Assembly: GCF_963678975.1 (NCBI RefSeq)
Contig: NC_089274.1
Coordinates: 26,387,053 to 26,451,052 of the forward strand
Length of the DNA stretch: 64,000 nt
From: Dysidea avara
Lineage: Eukaryota > Porifera > Demospongiae > Dictyoceratida > Dysideidae
Direction of reading: 5' to 3'
Position 1 is the first letter of the stretch, and each line of letters starts with the position of its first letter. The translations under genes and the position numbers were made by a program. The notes under the pieces were generated by a model. That model was given only the letters and a program-made list of their open reading frames with translations, was not told where the DNA came from and searched no databases. Below are positions 24,320 to 35,799 of the stretch, piece after piece.

Positions 24320-25240
24320 TTAACTGCATGTGGTTGGAAATATTTGGATTCTTTGGTTGCGATGATCACAGACATATAATCCACCTTTGGGACTAATGGC
24401 TACACCTTGTGGACAGCAGAATTGGCTTACTTTGCTCCCACATGATCCAAATATGTGAACACACTCTCCGTCACCATCAAATATTGATACTCGTTGGTTG
24501 TAAGTGTCAGCCACAAAGATGTATCCTTCAGCATCAATGGCTAGACTCCTTGGTTGGTATAACTGACCCCAGTTCATTCCTGGATCACCAAACTTGTTAA
24601 CATAATGTCCATCAAGGGTAAACTTGTATACACAGCGATGACCAACATCAGCAACAAACAAGTGATCACTGATGGCTACATCATGAGGCTGACTAAGATA
24701 TGAAGTTCCTATAGTACCACAGAAAGTGCCATTGTTTTGGAACACCGCAATCCGTGAATTGCCTGTGTCTGCTACGTACACTCTGTCTTCATGGACTGCA
24801 ATCCCAGTTGGTTGCCTCAACTGTCCAAGTCCTCTACTACCAAACTGGAGCAAGTACTTTCCTTTGATATCAAACTTTTGCACCCTGTTATTCTTGATTT
24901 CAGCAACATAAAGAGAGCCATCATTGCCAAATGCAATTCCAGATGGATGATCAAACTGGCCATTGCCTTTACCTTTGGCACCAAATCTTTGGCTCAAGCT
25001 GTTATCATCATCATCATGATTGTATTTGTACACACAATTGTTGGAATAGTCAGTTGTTGCCCATGTACCATCCTTGTCAAAAGTAATGGAGTAGACACGA
25101 CCCATTTCACCTTTGTTTGTTTTTGTTTCACTAGGCCAACCCATTGTCAGGTACCTTGCATGATCCTTGCTGTTATTAGGCAAGATGTTTGCATGCTTTT
25201 TGTTCAAGTTTGTTGTTTCCTTCAATTCTTTGCTCATCAT
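24320..25240 (-). CDS. NHL-repeat six-bladed propeller protein, 306 aa, copy 1
   Basis: One open exon encodes about six NHL blades. Repeated signatures are QPTGIAVHEDRVYVADTGNS, QPHDVAISDHLFVADVGH, QPRSLAIDAEGYIFVADTYN and CPQGVAISPKGGLYVCDHRN, each followed by R-hydrophobic and G-rich turns. This is the NHL consensus, as in TRIM2/3-type or peptidyl-amidating proteins, but no RING, B-box or filamin domain is present. The propeller is probably a protein- or RNA-binding scaffold in the cytosol; there is no signal peptide. The start ATG-ATG is directly preceded by a splice-acceptor-like ACGTAG, so a short upstream exon may exist. A 1.36 kb transposon begins 44 bp upstream. It differs from copy 2 by about 15 substitutions and two small indels, including an Asp-run change after YNHD. 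Confidence 0.85.
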   Translation of the reverse strand: MMSKELKETTNLNKKHANILPNNSKDHARYLTMGWPSETKTNKGEMGRVYSITFDKDGTWATTDYSNNCVYKYNHDDDDNSLSQRFGAKGKGNGQFDHPSGIAFGNDGSLYVAEIKNNRVQKFDIKGKYLLQFGSRGLGQLRQPTGIAVHEDRVYVADTGNSRIAVFQNNGTFCGTIGTSYLSQPHDVAISDHLFVADVGHRCVYKFTLDGHYVNKFGDPGMNWGQLYQPRSLAIDAEGYIFVADTYNQRVSIFDGDGECVHIFGSCGSKVSQFCCPQGVAISPKGGLYVCDHRNQRIQIFPTTCS

Positions 25241-25283
25241 CTACGTATAAATAATGCACATTGTTACCTTTTGTGACAGTTAT

Positions 25284-26640
25284 CAGGGCCGGAGGAGGGA
25301 AAATTGAGTTGGTCAGGCCATTGACTATAACATTGAAATTGCTACTATATACATGTCAATGAGAGCGGAGCTGTTGCACAGTGTGTGAAGCACACTCTGC
25401 GAAGTGCGAAGTACGAGCATTCTAGGGGGTCTGGGGGGGATGCCCCCACAGGAAATTTTTGAAAATTAGACACTCAGATATGCAATTTTAGTAATATTTT
25501 ACTGCTAGTTAGTTATATAAATATGCTCAAGCCTATCTGTTGTTCTTCAGACTTTCTATACTATGTATAATTGTAGACCTGACATACAGGGGACACAGCA
25601 TGAAACTTGCCGTATGGTTCATTTAGTTATAGCTAACAATTAGAAGTTCAAGGGGGGTCTGGGGGTGCGACCCCCAAGGGCTGCAGAATTTTTGCAATTT
25701 AAAGGTTTGAAAATGCCTTAAAAATTAAAATTGATGCTAAATTTTAAAGTAAAACTAGCTAGCAACTTGCAACCTTCCCCCCAAATTTCACAGGGAACCC
25801 ACTGCATGCAGCATGGCCCCCTTTAGCTAGGATATAATTACTATACAGTGAATTCACACAGCTACAATAAAAAGCTACACAGCTACAAAAACACAGTATA
25901 CTACTATACTGGTTTGTATGAAGTGAACGGATCATCAGTATACTACTATACTGGTTTGTATGAAGTGAACGGATCATCACGTAAATATACTGGTGGACAG
26001 TCACGAGACCAATCAGTATTAAAAAATGGCGATGTGGGTGATACTGAGAGTTTGCTCGGTATCTCGACAGGACGAGTGGGTAGTTGAAGAGGAGTGATTT
26101 CTACTCAACATCTCATCCAGATGGCCACCATGTAATGTATGGGTGTACAGCTTCTTGCCGTGGAATGAGTCATCTGGTTTGTCACTGCCAGCCCTTCGCC
26201 CAGTAAAAGAAGCCAAGAGAGACAAGCCAAGGAATGCTAATGATTATTTTATGAAGATTGAATTGCAATATAAGTGTGCTGGTCAGTTTAGAATCAAAGA
26301 AGGCACCTGCCTTACACGTGATAAATGCCAACTGTCAGCACACGTGATACTGTACGTAGAACCCACAATCATTTCTGTACAAAACGATACGAATGCTATG
26401 CTGTACTGTAAGGTAATTGGAGGTACTATATATACGTGTAGTTCTGTACTTTAGTTAGGCTGAGAAACTAGGTAACTACTCATGTCGTGCATTTTGAATA
26501 ACATCTAAATGTACGTAGCTACATGTAGATGTGATCGTTCAAAGATTGCATGAGAGTAATGTATGGTCAGCTAGTTGGTTCAACTCCAGATTATTGGTCC
26601 GGCTCAGGCCTGACCAACCGGACCGTCTCCTCCGGCCTTG
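25284..26640. mobile_element. Non-autonomous TIR transposon, 1.36 kb, copy 1
   Basis: Ends are CAGGGCCGGAGGAGG and CTCCTCCGGCCTTG, with matching subterminal TTGGTCAGGCC/GGCCTGACCAA. CAGTTAT directly flanks both ends (25277-25283 and 26641-26647). The whole element recurs inverted at 35800-37322. It contains a local 47 bp tandem duplication near 25905-25975 (ACTGGTTTGTATGAAGTGAA). No transposase is seen, and the open frame at 26143-26454 has no recognisable domain. Confidence 0.85.
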
Positions 26641-26649
26641 CAGTTATGC

Positions 26650-27740
26650 CTATTTTGCTGTAGCTACATACCTAACAGTAATTACAGTTATAGTTTTGGT
26701 AGTGTCATGGTGAAGAACAATAAGTTTGATAACAATCACTGCCTGTGTTTGACTGAACATTTAAATCATAGAACACCACACTAAGTTTAAATATCTGGAT
26801 GTATGGCAATATGTCCCTATTATCATGTTGAAAACAGACATTTAGAATTTTTGATAAGTTGTTGTATCATAACCTGCCAATGCAGTACTAGCCAGTTAAC
26901 TACATTCATGACTACAGTTGTCATTAACTACATTCATTAGTGTTACATATGCATACTCTTATCACATGGCTTACTTTGTATCAGTTTCAATTAAGTCACC
27001 AATGAAGTTATCACTCTCTACAACACTAGCTTGGATCCACTGCCAGCAAACAGCTATTCAGCCCTTTTATATTCCATGTATTAGATGTACACATGCAATA
27101 AAATTGTATTTCCCTTACACTAATCATCACCATTCATCAATGAAATTCAATTAAACAACAGGTGTTGTTTGTGTCCATGCAGTGACCACAGATGCACTTG
27201 TATCATCTGACCCCTTGATAATTCCCTTGTTGTGTGCACTGTCTGGTAACTACTAGCCATTGGCCTTTGTGACTGTTGGCATGAGGATATCCTTAATAGC
27301 CCATGTTCCCATATATGTGTATATATATATATATAGTTGTCACATGTCACCATGAAAACATGTGGTCAGATTGACACCATTGACATGATGTCAGTAGTCC
27401 ACAGAAAATATACAGACAGTATAACCAAATTTAATTGTCAAATGTACAGAAGCCAGATATCTTTTTTAGTGCTAAGAACACTGACTGAATCAGATGTTAT
27501 GTAAGTTTACATAACTGTGAGTATGTAGCTATGCACAAAATACATATCTGAATATGTCTATATGCAAGTGTACATGTAGATGTGCTCTCTATTCATCTAC
27601 AAGCAAACCAGTGTGCTACAAATAACTATAATAAACCTGGTGCCATCATTATATACCTTATAATATCATGGTATACCATATAAGAAAAGTGTACCGGGGC
27701 ACTTTGAATGGTTAAACATTTCGTGTACTGAAATGTCATG
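26650..27740. other. Intergenic, start of a local duplication
   Basis: No gene recognised. From about 27450 the sequence parallels 63150 onward (shared AGAACACTGACTGAATCAGA). Confidence 0.4.
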
Positions 27741-29410
27741 TATTGTTGAGAACATAGGCGGCGGAAAGGGGGGGGCTAGGGGGCTAAAGCCCCCCCTAGG
27801 TCTGCTGAGGGGGGGCTTAGCCCCCCCTCAGAATGATATCACACCGAAATTATCTTTCTTGGAGTGGGGCTGAAAACCGTGATAAAGATCGAGATACTCT
27901 AATAGAGCAGTCACACTAATAAAGTAGTCAGTGTGTAGCGAGCTATGTAAGGATTGTTTATGTAGTTTATCAGCTAGAAATGGTAGCTGGTGAGGTGGAA
28001 AGCTCTTGTGAGCTGGTTGTGACCTTTTTTTTTTTTTTTTTTTTTTTTGGTCTCACCTTACCAAACTATAGAAAGAAGTCTGGGTCAGCTCAGCGAAGCC
28101 CCCCCTCATATCAACTACTTCCTCCGCCGCTGGTTGAGAATCCTTTTGATGCTACCTAAGAACTGTTGCAGTGCAAGCTAGCACAGTCTCCAACTAAAAG
28201 GGCCTCATACTGTTAGCCGGACTGACTATGAATTTATGTTTTAAGGGGGTATGCTAATTCCTATGGCTTCACATGCAAAATCTTGATCTGTGCATGCTTT
28301 CCATCCCATTTTGTATTAGATGAGTTTGTGGTACTTAAAATCACCATCTTAATGCATGTTAGAAGTACCGACTTTAAGACTCAGTTTAGTATTTTAGACC
28401 TAAAGAATGGGAGTTCTACAAATTTTGGATCTAGTCTCACAGCATCTGTTACCTAGATATATTTTAGCAAAAGTATGAAAGTAATTTTTTGAAGTACTCG
28501 ATCAAATGAGCTATATTGAACCCTCTAAAATTTCTATGGAAAACAGTAAGCCCCTCTTTTGAAGCCATAGTAATCATATCTAAAAATCTGTTTCCATACA
28601 TTTATAAAGATAATACTATGCACTACAAGAATTTTTGGGGAGTTTCACAATTAGCTGTAGGAGGAGAACCAATTTTGGTGTTAAAATTATAACCACACCA
28701 TAATATGCACATACAGAGGCCGAGGATTTGCACTAAACAGAAGTTCATTGTCTAAACTAAAACATGCTTTATTCATCAGGTGGTGAACAGTATCTCTGTT
28801 GGCTTTACAGCTTGATATAAACGCACAATTTTATTCACGGAAGCCATAGGACATAGTTGCTTGCTCCCTTAAAATGCTATTCATAGAGCCAATTGCATTC
28901 ACACTTCTCATACACAGCCATAATACTGAATGTTATGGTAAACACTTCTAAGAATTTGTATGAATACCATCTACTTAGCCATAATATCCAGGGACGTTGT
29001 AAAACATGGATTGTGGAATGGAATGGAAATGGACTGGAACAGTAGTATGTTTGTTAACTAATACATTAGCTATGCTTAAATCCTATATTGTGTCCTTGGG
29101 CCCTTAGGCAAGTGACAATGCACTCTAGCCTAGGTATCTGTGCAAAGACTTGAACACTATGATCTGCTATGCAAATTTGCTCTGAACAGTTACTCACTAT
29201 ATTAAAGTGTTATCAACCACCAAGGAGTGGAGAGGGACAACTGGAACAAATTTTTCCCTGTCCTGGACTGTTTGGGGCCCCAGTAAAATGCATTTGGTGT
29301 ACTGTAAGACTAGCCCTACCTCTTTCTTCATCTTGTGCCTGTTGGCCCTATCAGTGTTCTCTCAGATAGACAAAATAATCTGATGAAATAAATATGCTTA
29401 GTTGACTCCC
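27450..29410. repeat. Segment duplicated at 63150-64000
   Basis: Shared blocks include GATGTTATGTAAGTTTACAT, TGTATTGTTGAGAATCCTTT, CATAGAGCCAATTGCATTC and TCAGATAGAC(A/G)AAATAATC in the same order and orientation. The copy here is longer because of a hAT-like insertion (27753-28132) and other indels. The copy at 63150 runs off the window. It may be a large uncharacterised transposon or a segmental duplication. Confidence 0.7.
27753..28132. mobile_element. hAT-like MITE with CATAGGCGGCGG/CCGCCGCTG ends, 380 bp
   Basis: A perfect 8 bp duplication, GTTGAGAA, flanks it (27745-27752 and 28133-28140). The uninterrupted site is present at 63427-63434. The interior has GGGGG...CCCCC palindromes, the CTCTAATAGAG motif (27888-27930) and a 20+ base poly-T between GTGACC and GGTCTCACC. 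An inverted relative is at 34973. Confidence 0.92.
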
Positions 29411-30610
29411 ACCTTATCCCACAAACCACACTGGCAGAGCACATTGGCAGGGGAAAGGGTAAAAAATAAAGAGGAGCCCCATACAATATGGAAAAGTACA
29501 CCAAATACATTTTTTACTGAGGCCTCAAAGAAACAGGGAAAGATTGCTCCAGTTTCCCCCACCCCTTCAGGCACTTCCAAAAACAAATGGTTGCTCTATA
29601 GACCTTTCATGAATATATGATTAAGCATAGCTAATTTATTAGTATCAAAGGAGCATATTACCATTCCATTCCACATTTTACAACATCCCTAATATCCATG
29701 TATATTTTCTGTCAATTAAGGAGGAGCCTCCAAATTTCTTTTTGCCTAAGACCTCATGTAAGGATGCTAAGTAAGGCCGGCCCACAAGCCAGTTGTATAT
29801 ATTATGCTTGCTAGCATGGCATATATTAATGTAACATGTTTGGCCCATTTGAGTACTGATTGGCATACTAAAAATACCCTGAAGGCTGTTAGTAACAGTT
29901 GAAGCAATAAAATGCATGTTAATTAGTTCAAATTAAAATTTCAGCAATACGCTCCGGCACGTTTTATGAAGCGTTTTTGCTCCATAGAAAACCCATCATC
30001 CAACACTATTTCGTTTCAACTAGAGCTCTGTACAGTGCAACAAGATGGGACTGAGATGAAGAGGAAACCGGCTGAACACAACAATATACTGATGACCTGA
30101 CAGCATGCTTTGGCTTGTGTTTTACAAAGTTGAAAATAAGCTAAAAGTGAAATACAGTGGAACATCTCTTAATGGTCACCTGAGTTGGGCGGTCACCTCA
30201 GCATATAAACGGCCACGTGACTATGGCCTCGACCAATTCCCAATCAGTTTGTACAGATTGGGAATTGTGTACAGAAATAGTTTGCATTAAGCGGTCACCT
30301 CTATAACACGTATAATTAACACTGAGCCAGCTTCAGTTTGAAGTCCCAAATAGTACTTTATTATACAAAAAGCCTCTCACAAAGCGGCCAGCAACAGCCA
30401 TGATGGTGAGTAAACTAGTATAACAGTTTAACAGCGTCGCCATCACCAATATATGCAGTACTGTTATAAGTAATGTAGTAGAGTCACTGGCAGCACTTGT
30501 CAGTGGCTGTCAGTACCTTTTTTGTGTGTGTGAACTGAAAAACAATAATAATAATAAGTTTATACTCACAGTTGTGTTCTGTATAGGTAGTTAGCTAAGC
30601 TTATAACTAC
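28141..30610. other. Gene-poor stretch, mostly old repeat
   Basis: The left part belongs to the 27450-29410 duplication. About 30155-30305 resembles a mariner-type MITE edge (CAGTGGAACATCTCTTAATG) with AGCGGTCACCTCTATAA opposite. I find no exon with a family signature. Confidence 0.4.
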
Positions 30611-30621
30611 TCCATGGCTTT

Positions 30622-30977
30622 CAGTGTTGCCATGCTGTGAATAAAGTTCATAGCGGATTTATGAACTTTTTGTCTTGTTTGTGAACTTGAAATAATCTAT
30701 GAACTTTTTATGAACTTTTGGCTGATTTGTGAACCTGAAATAATCTATGAACTTTTTTATGAACCTGGAGTAATCTGTGAACTTTTTATGAACTTTTGGC
30801 AATTTTAGGTGGTAACTTTTTTTTTTTTTTTTTGCTCTTCAGTGCTCTACTAACCCAGAGATCCACCTATTTATAATGTGTAGGCTAGTTTTCGGAAAGT
30901 GACTGGATTTATGAACTTTTTATGAACAAATTTATTTTTTCACATGAACATTTGGAGCAAATCATCTGGCAACACTG
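30622..30977. mobile_element. hAT-like MITE, 356 bp
   Basis: Ends are CAGTGTTGCC and GGCAACACTG with a perfect 8 bp duplication, ATGGCTTT (30614-30621 and 30978-30985). The interior repeats TTTATGAACTTTTTG many times. Confidence 0.88.
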
Positions 30978-31045
30978 ATGGCTTTGTCTCTTCGCATGAT
31001 TCTATATAAATTTCACCGCCTCACAATATGTTGATTTGTAAGGTC

Positions 31046-31368
31046 TAGGACTGGGGGATAGTATGTGCATATCGGAATAGTATCACTATCGGTATCGCCT
31101 ATATCGCTTGAAAGTTTACTATCGGACAATAATTAACAAGTAGAAATATCTGCAAAATAATAACTTTTTGGAACAAGAATCAGCCTAAAAGGCTGTTTAA
31201 TATCTTATGTAAAATACATGCATGGGTACATCCCTCCTTACAACTCTCTTTGAAGGCAACTATTAGGAAATAGGTGAATTATCACTATCGTTTTAGCTAC
31301 TATCGTCTATCGTGAACAGTGTCTTGATATCGTTTGGACAGTGAAAATTTCACTATCGCTCAGCCCTA
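31046..31368. mobile_element. hAT-like MITE, 323 bp
   Basis: Ends are TAGGACTGGGGGATAG and CGCTCAGCCCTA with internal ACTATCGG/CCGATAGT blocks. Flanks GTAAGGTC (31038-31045) and GTAAGGCC (31369-31376) match at 7 of 8 bases. Confidence 0.8.
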
Positions 31369-31808
31369 GTAAGGCCGCCGGCTCTTACTCTCAGCGGCCT
31401 TCGAGTTCAATATATCACAACAAGTATGATTATTAGTTTCCTTTTGGTGGGGTCTATTCTACGGAACGGAATGATGGACTAAACTACGGAACGGAATGAT
31501 GGACTAAACTACGGAACGGAATGCTTTCTCAAATTGATTGTGGGTTCTTGTTGGTTGTCATTAGTAACGAAGTACTAATTGTGGGAATCGCCGACTCATT
31601 GTGTTCATCTTTGGATGTATCAAGTAGGGAACTTAATGCATGACTTGTTTTTACTACTGAGTATGTGAGTTGTTTTTGCTTACTTTGACTTTAGAATGTA
31701 CATGTCTGGGGCCCAGCCTTTCTAATCAGCATAAATCAGTATGTAGCTACACTACAAAGGAAACAAGTATGGTGACAAGCTGAATCAACTCAGTCTAAGC
31801 AGAATCTA

Positions 31809-32477
31809 GGGTACTGATGAAAGCAGGAATGGAACGGAACCAATGGGGGCGCGCGCCAAGTTAAAAATCGTTTTTAACAGATTGTGCACTGTTTCCAACT
31901 TTCACACAATAACTAGAATTGGTTTGCTTCTGCTATAGACATACTAGAAGTCATTTGCTCGACGGCTCTATTTAATGCCCACTGCAAGAATGCGTTGTAC
32001 AATCGTCTAAGCTGAACAACGATCATTTAACTAAGCCGTTAACCTGTTTTTTTGTAAGCACTGTTAATATAACATACTGCAGTTTGCTAATTCTTGTAAA
32101 TCGCTGCCAATAATGGTAGAATTATAGTCGCTTCAGAAAACCAGTGACACTTGTACTAAAAAGGCTTGAATACTGCTACAACATGAAAATACTACAGTAG
32201 TTCACCTTTTGGAATGGTAAGGAAGTACTTCTACATCAGGATTAAACTAAACTGGATGGATTTTATTTACACACACCTTGCCACGTGGTGGGCATTTAAT
32301 AGAACTTTCGAGCGAACGATTACTATCATGCCTATAAACAGAAACAAACTAATTCTAGTTATTGTGTGACAGTTGGAAACAGTGCACAATGTGTTTTAAA
32401 CGGTGTTTTTAATCTTATCTGGCGCGCGCCCTGATTGATTCCGTTCCATTCTCCATTCCGACTTTCATCAGTACCCC
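31809..32477. mobile_element. Long foldback element, 669 bp
   Basis: The two halves are near-complete inverted copies: GGGTACTGATGAAAG, GGAATGGAACGGAA and GGGCGCGCGCC on the left are mirrored on the right. Then ATTGTGCACTGTTTCCAACT is mirrored at 32360-32385. An 8 bp duplication, AGAATCTA, flanks it (31801-31808 and 32478-32485). It is non-coding. Confidence 0.85.
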
Positions 32478-33014
32478 AGAATCTAAAGGAATTTTGTGCA
32501 GTGTGTGAGGAGCAAACAATCAGATACCTCGAGGAGACTACATTGTGTGAACATTAATGATTCATTAACAGCGTTTAATTCTGCTATTTAAGTTCGTAAA
32601 CAAGTTGATACATATTCCTACCCAGTATTTGCCAGTGCCATCCCCCTTAACCGGCAACTACCAGGGCTAACCACGATCAAAAGTTTATGCAACAGTATGC
32701 CAGAACGAACCAATATCTTTATTCATTTCTGCCAAGGACAATCCCTGACTGGAATAACTTGAATATTGAGAATTTAAGCAATTGTAATCTAGATTTTTTA
32801 AAGATTATTTATCTAGTTATAACTAGTTCAGTTAATCACTTACATGACCTTTCTTTTGTACATTAGCGTTATACCCTTGATGGGTTTTGCCAATCAATCA
32901 ATAAATAAAATTATTAAATACGGGATCCATAGGGGGTTCACCTACAAAGTTACCCCCAGTAGTGGGGCTTTCAGTTTTGACACAAGCATTCTTATAACAA
33001 TCGAATTGTGTAAC

Positions 33015-33273
33015 TACACTGTTAAAAATATAGAGTAACCACCACTCTGAGAGTTCCCAGTGTAGGGAGGATTTAACATCCCATGGAGAGTAACCAACAC
33101 TCTGAAGAGAATAACTATTACTCTGAAGAGTAAGTGACACCGACCACCTTCAGAGCATGTGTTACTCCCCAGTTACTCTTTTGGAGTAATGGTTACTCTC
33201 CAGGGGTGTTAAATCCTCCCTACACTGGGAACTCCTTGAGAGTTGTGGTTACTCTTCATTTTAATAGTGTATG
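33015..33273. mobile_element. Palindromic MITE, 259 bp
   Basis: TACACTGTTAAAA at the left is mirrored by TTTTAATAGTGTA at the right. The inverted arms continue through GAGTTCCCAGTGTAGGGAGG for about 65 bases. Confidence 0.82.
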
Positions 33274-33326
33274 TTTAGTTAAATCATGTGACGTTGACCC
33301 GATCATGGAGTGGGGGAATACCTCGG

Positions 33327-33776
33327 TAGGGACCCGCCGATTATGCTCATAATTTTACCTATTATGCTATGCTGCACTACTCAAATATTTACCTATTATG
33401 CTTAAATTTATGCTCAAAACTTACCTATTATGCTCAAATTATGCCCAATTATTTATCCTTCAGTTCTCATGCTCTGCTAATAATTTCCAGTTTATGGATA
33501 AATAACAAGTGGCTGAAGCACAAACTTACCTGTCAAAATGCATATCACAGAAAATATCGATATACTCTAGTAGAACAGTCAGCTATGTGATTGTTCTATT
33601 AGAGTTACTGACTGTTCTATTAGAGTATATCGATCTTTCCTTGATAGCTATTTTGATAAGCAAGAATTCATACTATTATACAAATACTCTACCTATTATG
33701 CTAGCATTATGCTCAATGCTTTCAGGCACCTATTATGCATGCTCATAATTATGCCAGCATAATCGGTGGGTCCCTA
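33327..33776. mobile_element. hAT-like MITE with TAGGGACC ends, 450 bp
   Basis: Ends are TAGGGACCCGCCGATTATG and ATAATCGGTGGGTCCCTA. A perfect 8 bp duplication, TACCTCGG, flanks it (33319-33326 and 33777-33784). The interior repeats ACCTATTATGCTCAAA and holds three CTCTAATAGAG motif copies at 33555-33636. A relative is at 49171. Confidence 0.9.
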
Positions 33777-33930
33777 TACCTCGGTGGTAGGTAGGGGATT
33801 AGACAAACACTTAGGCCCCAGTAGTGGGGTTATTGCTCTCGCAGGGTGTCAAATCCCCACCTTGTCCCCACATGGCCCGTATACTGGGGGGGGGGGGGGG
33901 GGTAGAGGCCTAACATTGATAGGTGCATTA

Positions 33931-34299
33931 GTCTCGCGTGGCCAGACCCACTCCTCGCGGCGCTTATCGATTGATAATTATAAGCGCCTAGCTGCGAGAT
34001 AGTTCGCAAAGTTGTTTTGACACCCTGAGATTTTTCAAGGTGATAATGAAACACCTGGTTAACTTTCATCACGCCACGTCATAGTGGCTTGCTGTCAGTA
34101 GAAAAAGGAATTTGTTAACAACCCGAAAAATGACGTGGCATGATGAAAGTTAACCAGGTGTTTCATTATCACCCTGAAAAAAGCTCAGGGTGTCAGAACA
34201 ACTTTGCTATTCGAACTATACCAGACCCTCTCGCAGCTAGGCGCTTATAATTATGAATCGATAAGCGCCGCGCGAAGAGTGGGTCTGGCCATGCGAGAC
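33931..34299. mobile_element. Foldback MITE with GTCTCGCGTGGCCAGAC ends, copy 1
   Basis: A TA dinucleotide flanks both ends. Inverted arms continue through GGCGCTTATCGATT and ATAATTATAAGCGCCTAGCT, then through GGTGATAATGAAACACCTGG, so nearly the whole element is one hairpin. Other members are at 37356 and 43161. Confidence 0.87.
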
Positions 34300-34543
34300 T
34301 ACGTCTATCTGCCTCGTGGTGTCCCTGCTCCGTCCTCTCATTCCGGAAACTTTCTTCATCAGTCCTCACAACTTCCTGAATTTACAATTGTGCAGTTACC
34401 AGCTAACTGACTTTCTAGTCTAAAATAAAAGTTAAACTACAGCTTTTCCTTCACTGGCTTTGCATGTAGCAAGGCAGCCTAGTGATAAGGCCACTCTAAA
34501 TAAATTCTCTGTTTCTCCAGAGACCTCAACCTGTAAAGTGCAC

Positions 34544-34925
34544 TATAGTACGTTCACGTTGAGCTGAATCCTCAAAAACATTTAATAACTCATGGATGCA
34601 ATTACACATGATCTTGAAATTTGGCTCATTTGTAGTACTGCTTGATCCGCTAAAAATATTTTGAAATCTTTTTGTTCAGATGTTTGACATAATATTTACG
34701 GCCAATCAAAATTTTCACAATACATTTCCTATGGGGAAGCCATATAAGTACAGTGTCCATTACAGCCCTTTCCCGAACTTGTAATGGAGCCAAACCGTAC
34801 ATGTCTGTTGTTGACACCTTTGCTGTTACCAATAATCATCTGGTTGGCTGAAGTGTTATAACTCGGTTGAGAAAAAATCCACTTTTGCTGTTTTTCAGGA
34901 TTCAGCTCAACGTGAACATACTATA
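34544..34925. mobile_element. MITE with TATAGTACGTTCACG ends, copy 1
   Basis: Ends are TATAGTACGTTCACGTTGAG and CTCAACGTGAACATACTATA. The interior matches the element at 58401-58788 in reverse orientation. TA-type insertion is likely. Confidence 0.85.
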
Positions 34926-34972
34926 GGAGTGAGACCTGAGGTTAAAATGAGTGAGATATGTTTACTTATGCA

Positions 34973-35347
34973 CAGCGGCGGAGGAAGTAGTTGATGTGAG
35001 GGGGGGCTCCGCTGAGCTGACCCAGACTTATTTGGTAAGGTGAGAGCAAAAAAAAAAAAAAAAAAAAAAAAAAAGGTCACAACCAACTCACAAGAGCTTT
35101 CCACCTCACCAGCTACCATTTCTAGCTGATAAACTACATAAAAATCCTTACATAGCTCGCTACACACCGACTACTTTATTAGTGTGACTGCTCTATTAGA
35201 GTATCTCGATCTTTATCACGGTTTTCAGCCCCACTCCAAGAAAGATAATTTCGGTGAGATATCATTCTGAGGGGGGGCTAAGCCCCCCCTCAGCAGACCT
35301 AGGGGGGGCTTTAGCCCCCTAGCCCCCCCCCCTTTCCGCCGCCTATG
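34973..35347. mobile_element. hAT-like MITE with CAGCGGCGGAGG ends, 375 bp (inverted relative of 27753)
   Basis: A perfect 8 bp duplication, CTTATGCA, flanks it (34965-34972 and 35348-35355). It is the reverse complement of the 27753 element, including the poly-A/T tract and the CTCTAATAGAG motif (35168-35213). Confidence 0.92.
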
Positions 35348-35799
35348 CTTATGCATGAGGTCTTGTCTTAGTAGAAAAATTCCTGTAAAAATTGCAAAAT
35401 TCGCAACTTTCTTTGGCTATTTTCAGTTACAGCTACTTCTCCATTTTTAGCCATTAGAGCACTGTTTAGTACTTTTCCAAGAGTGAAATTAACTTACATA
35501 AGAGCTTAATTTTCCAGGAATTGCAATGCATGAGATGGAGAACCATGCGTGAGACAACAATCCAATAAGTGTGTCTCACGCGTAATGCGTGAGAGTTGAA
35601 GTGTCTGCATGGTTTCCCGTCCTGGACTCAAGCATATTTGCATGCGGGCGGGCGGTCCATTTCCATTATTTCATTATCAGATTGGCAGCTTTTCAAGCCG
35701 CCATTATTTGCCTGGCACAACCATAAAAAGCTGCATAAAAGCATGCGTAAGTTTGTTCCTTCCCTATTAATTTGCAAAAATAGCACAAACATGAAGTTT

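Noticed and set aside
24791-25276. 161-codon plus-strand frame
   Set aside because: It is the antisense shadow of the NHL propeller gene.
26143-26454. 103-codon frame inside the 25284 transposon as a captured host gene
   Set aside because: No recognisable domain. The sister copy is interrupted by a MITE in the same region.
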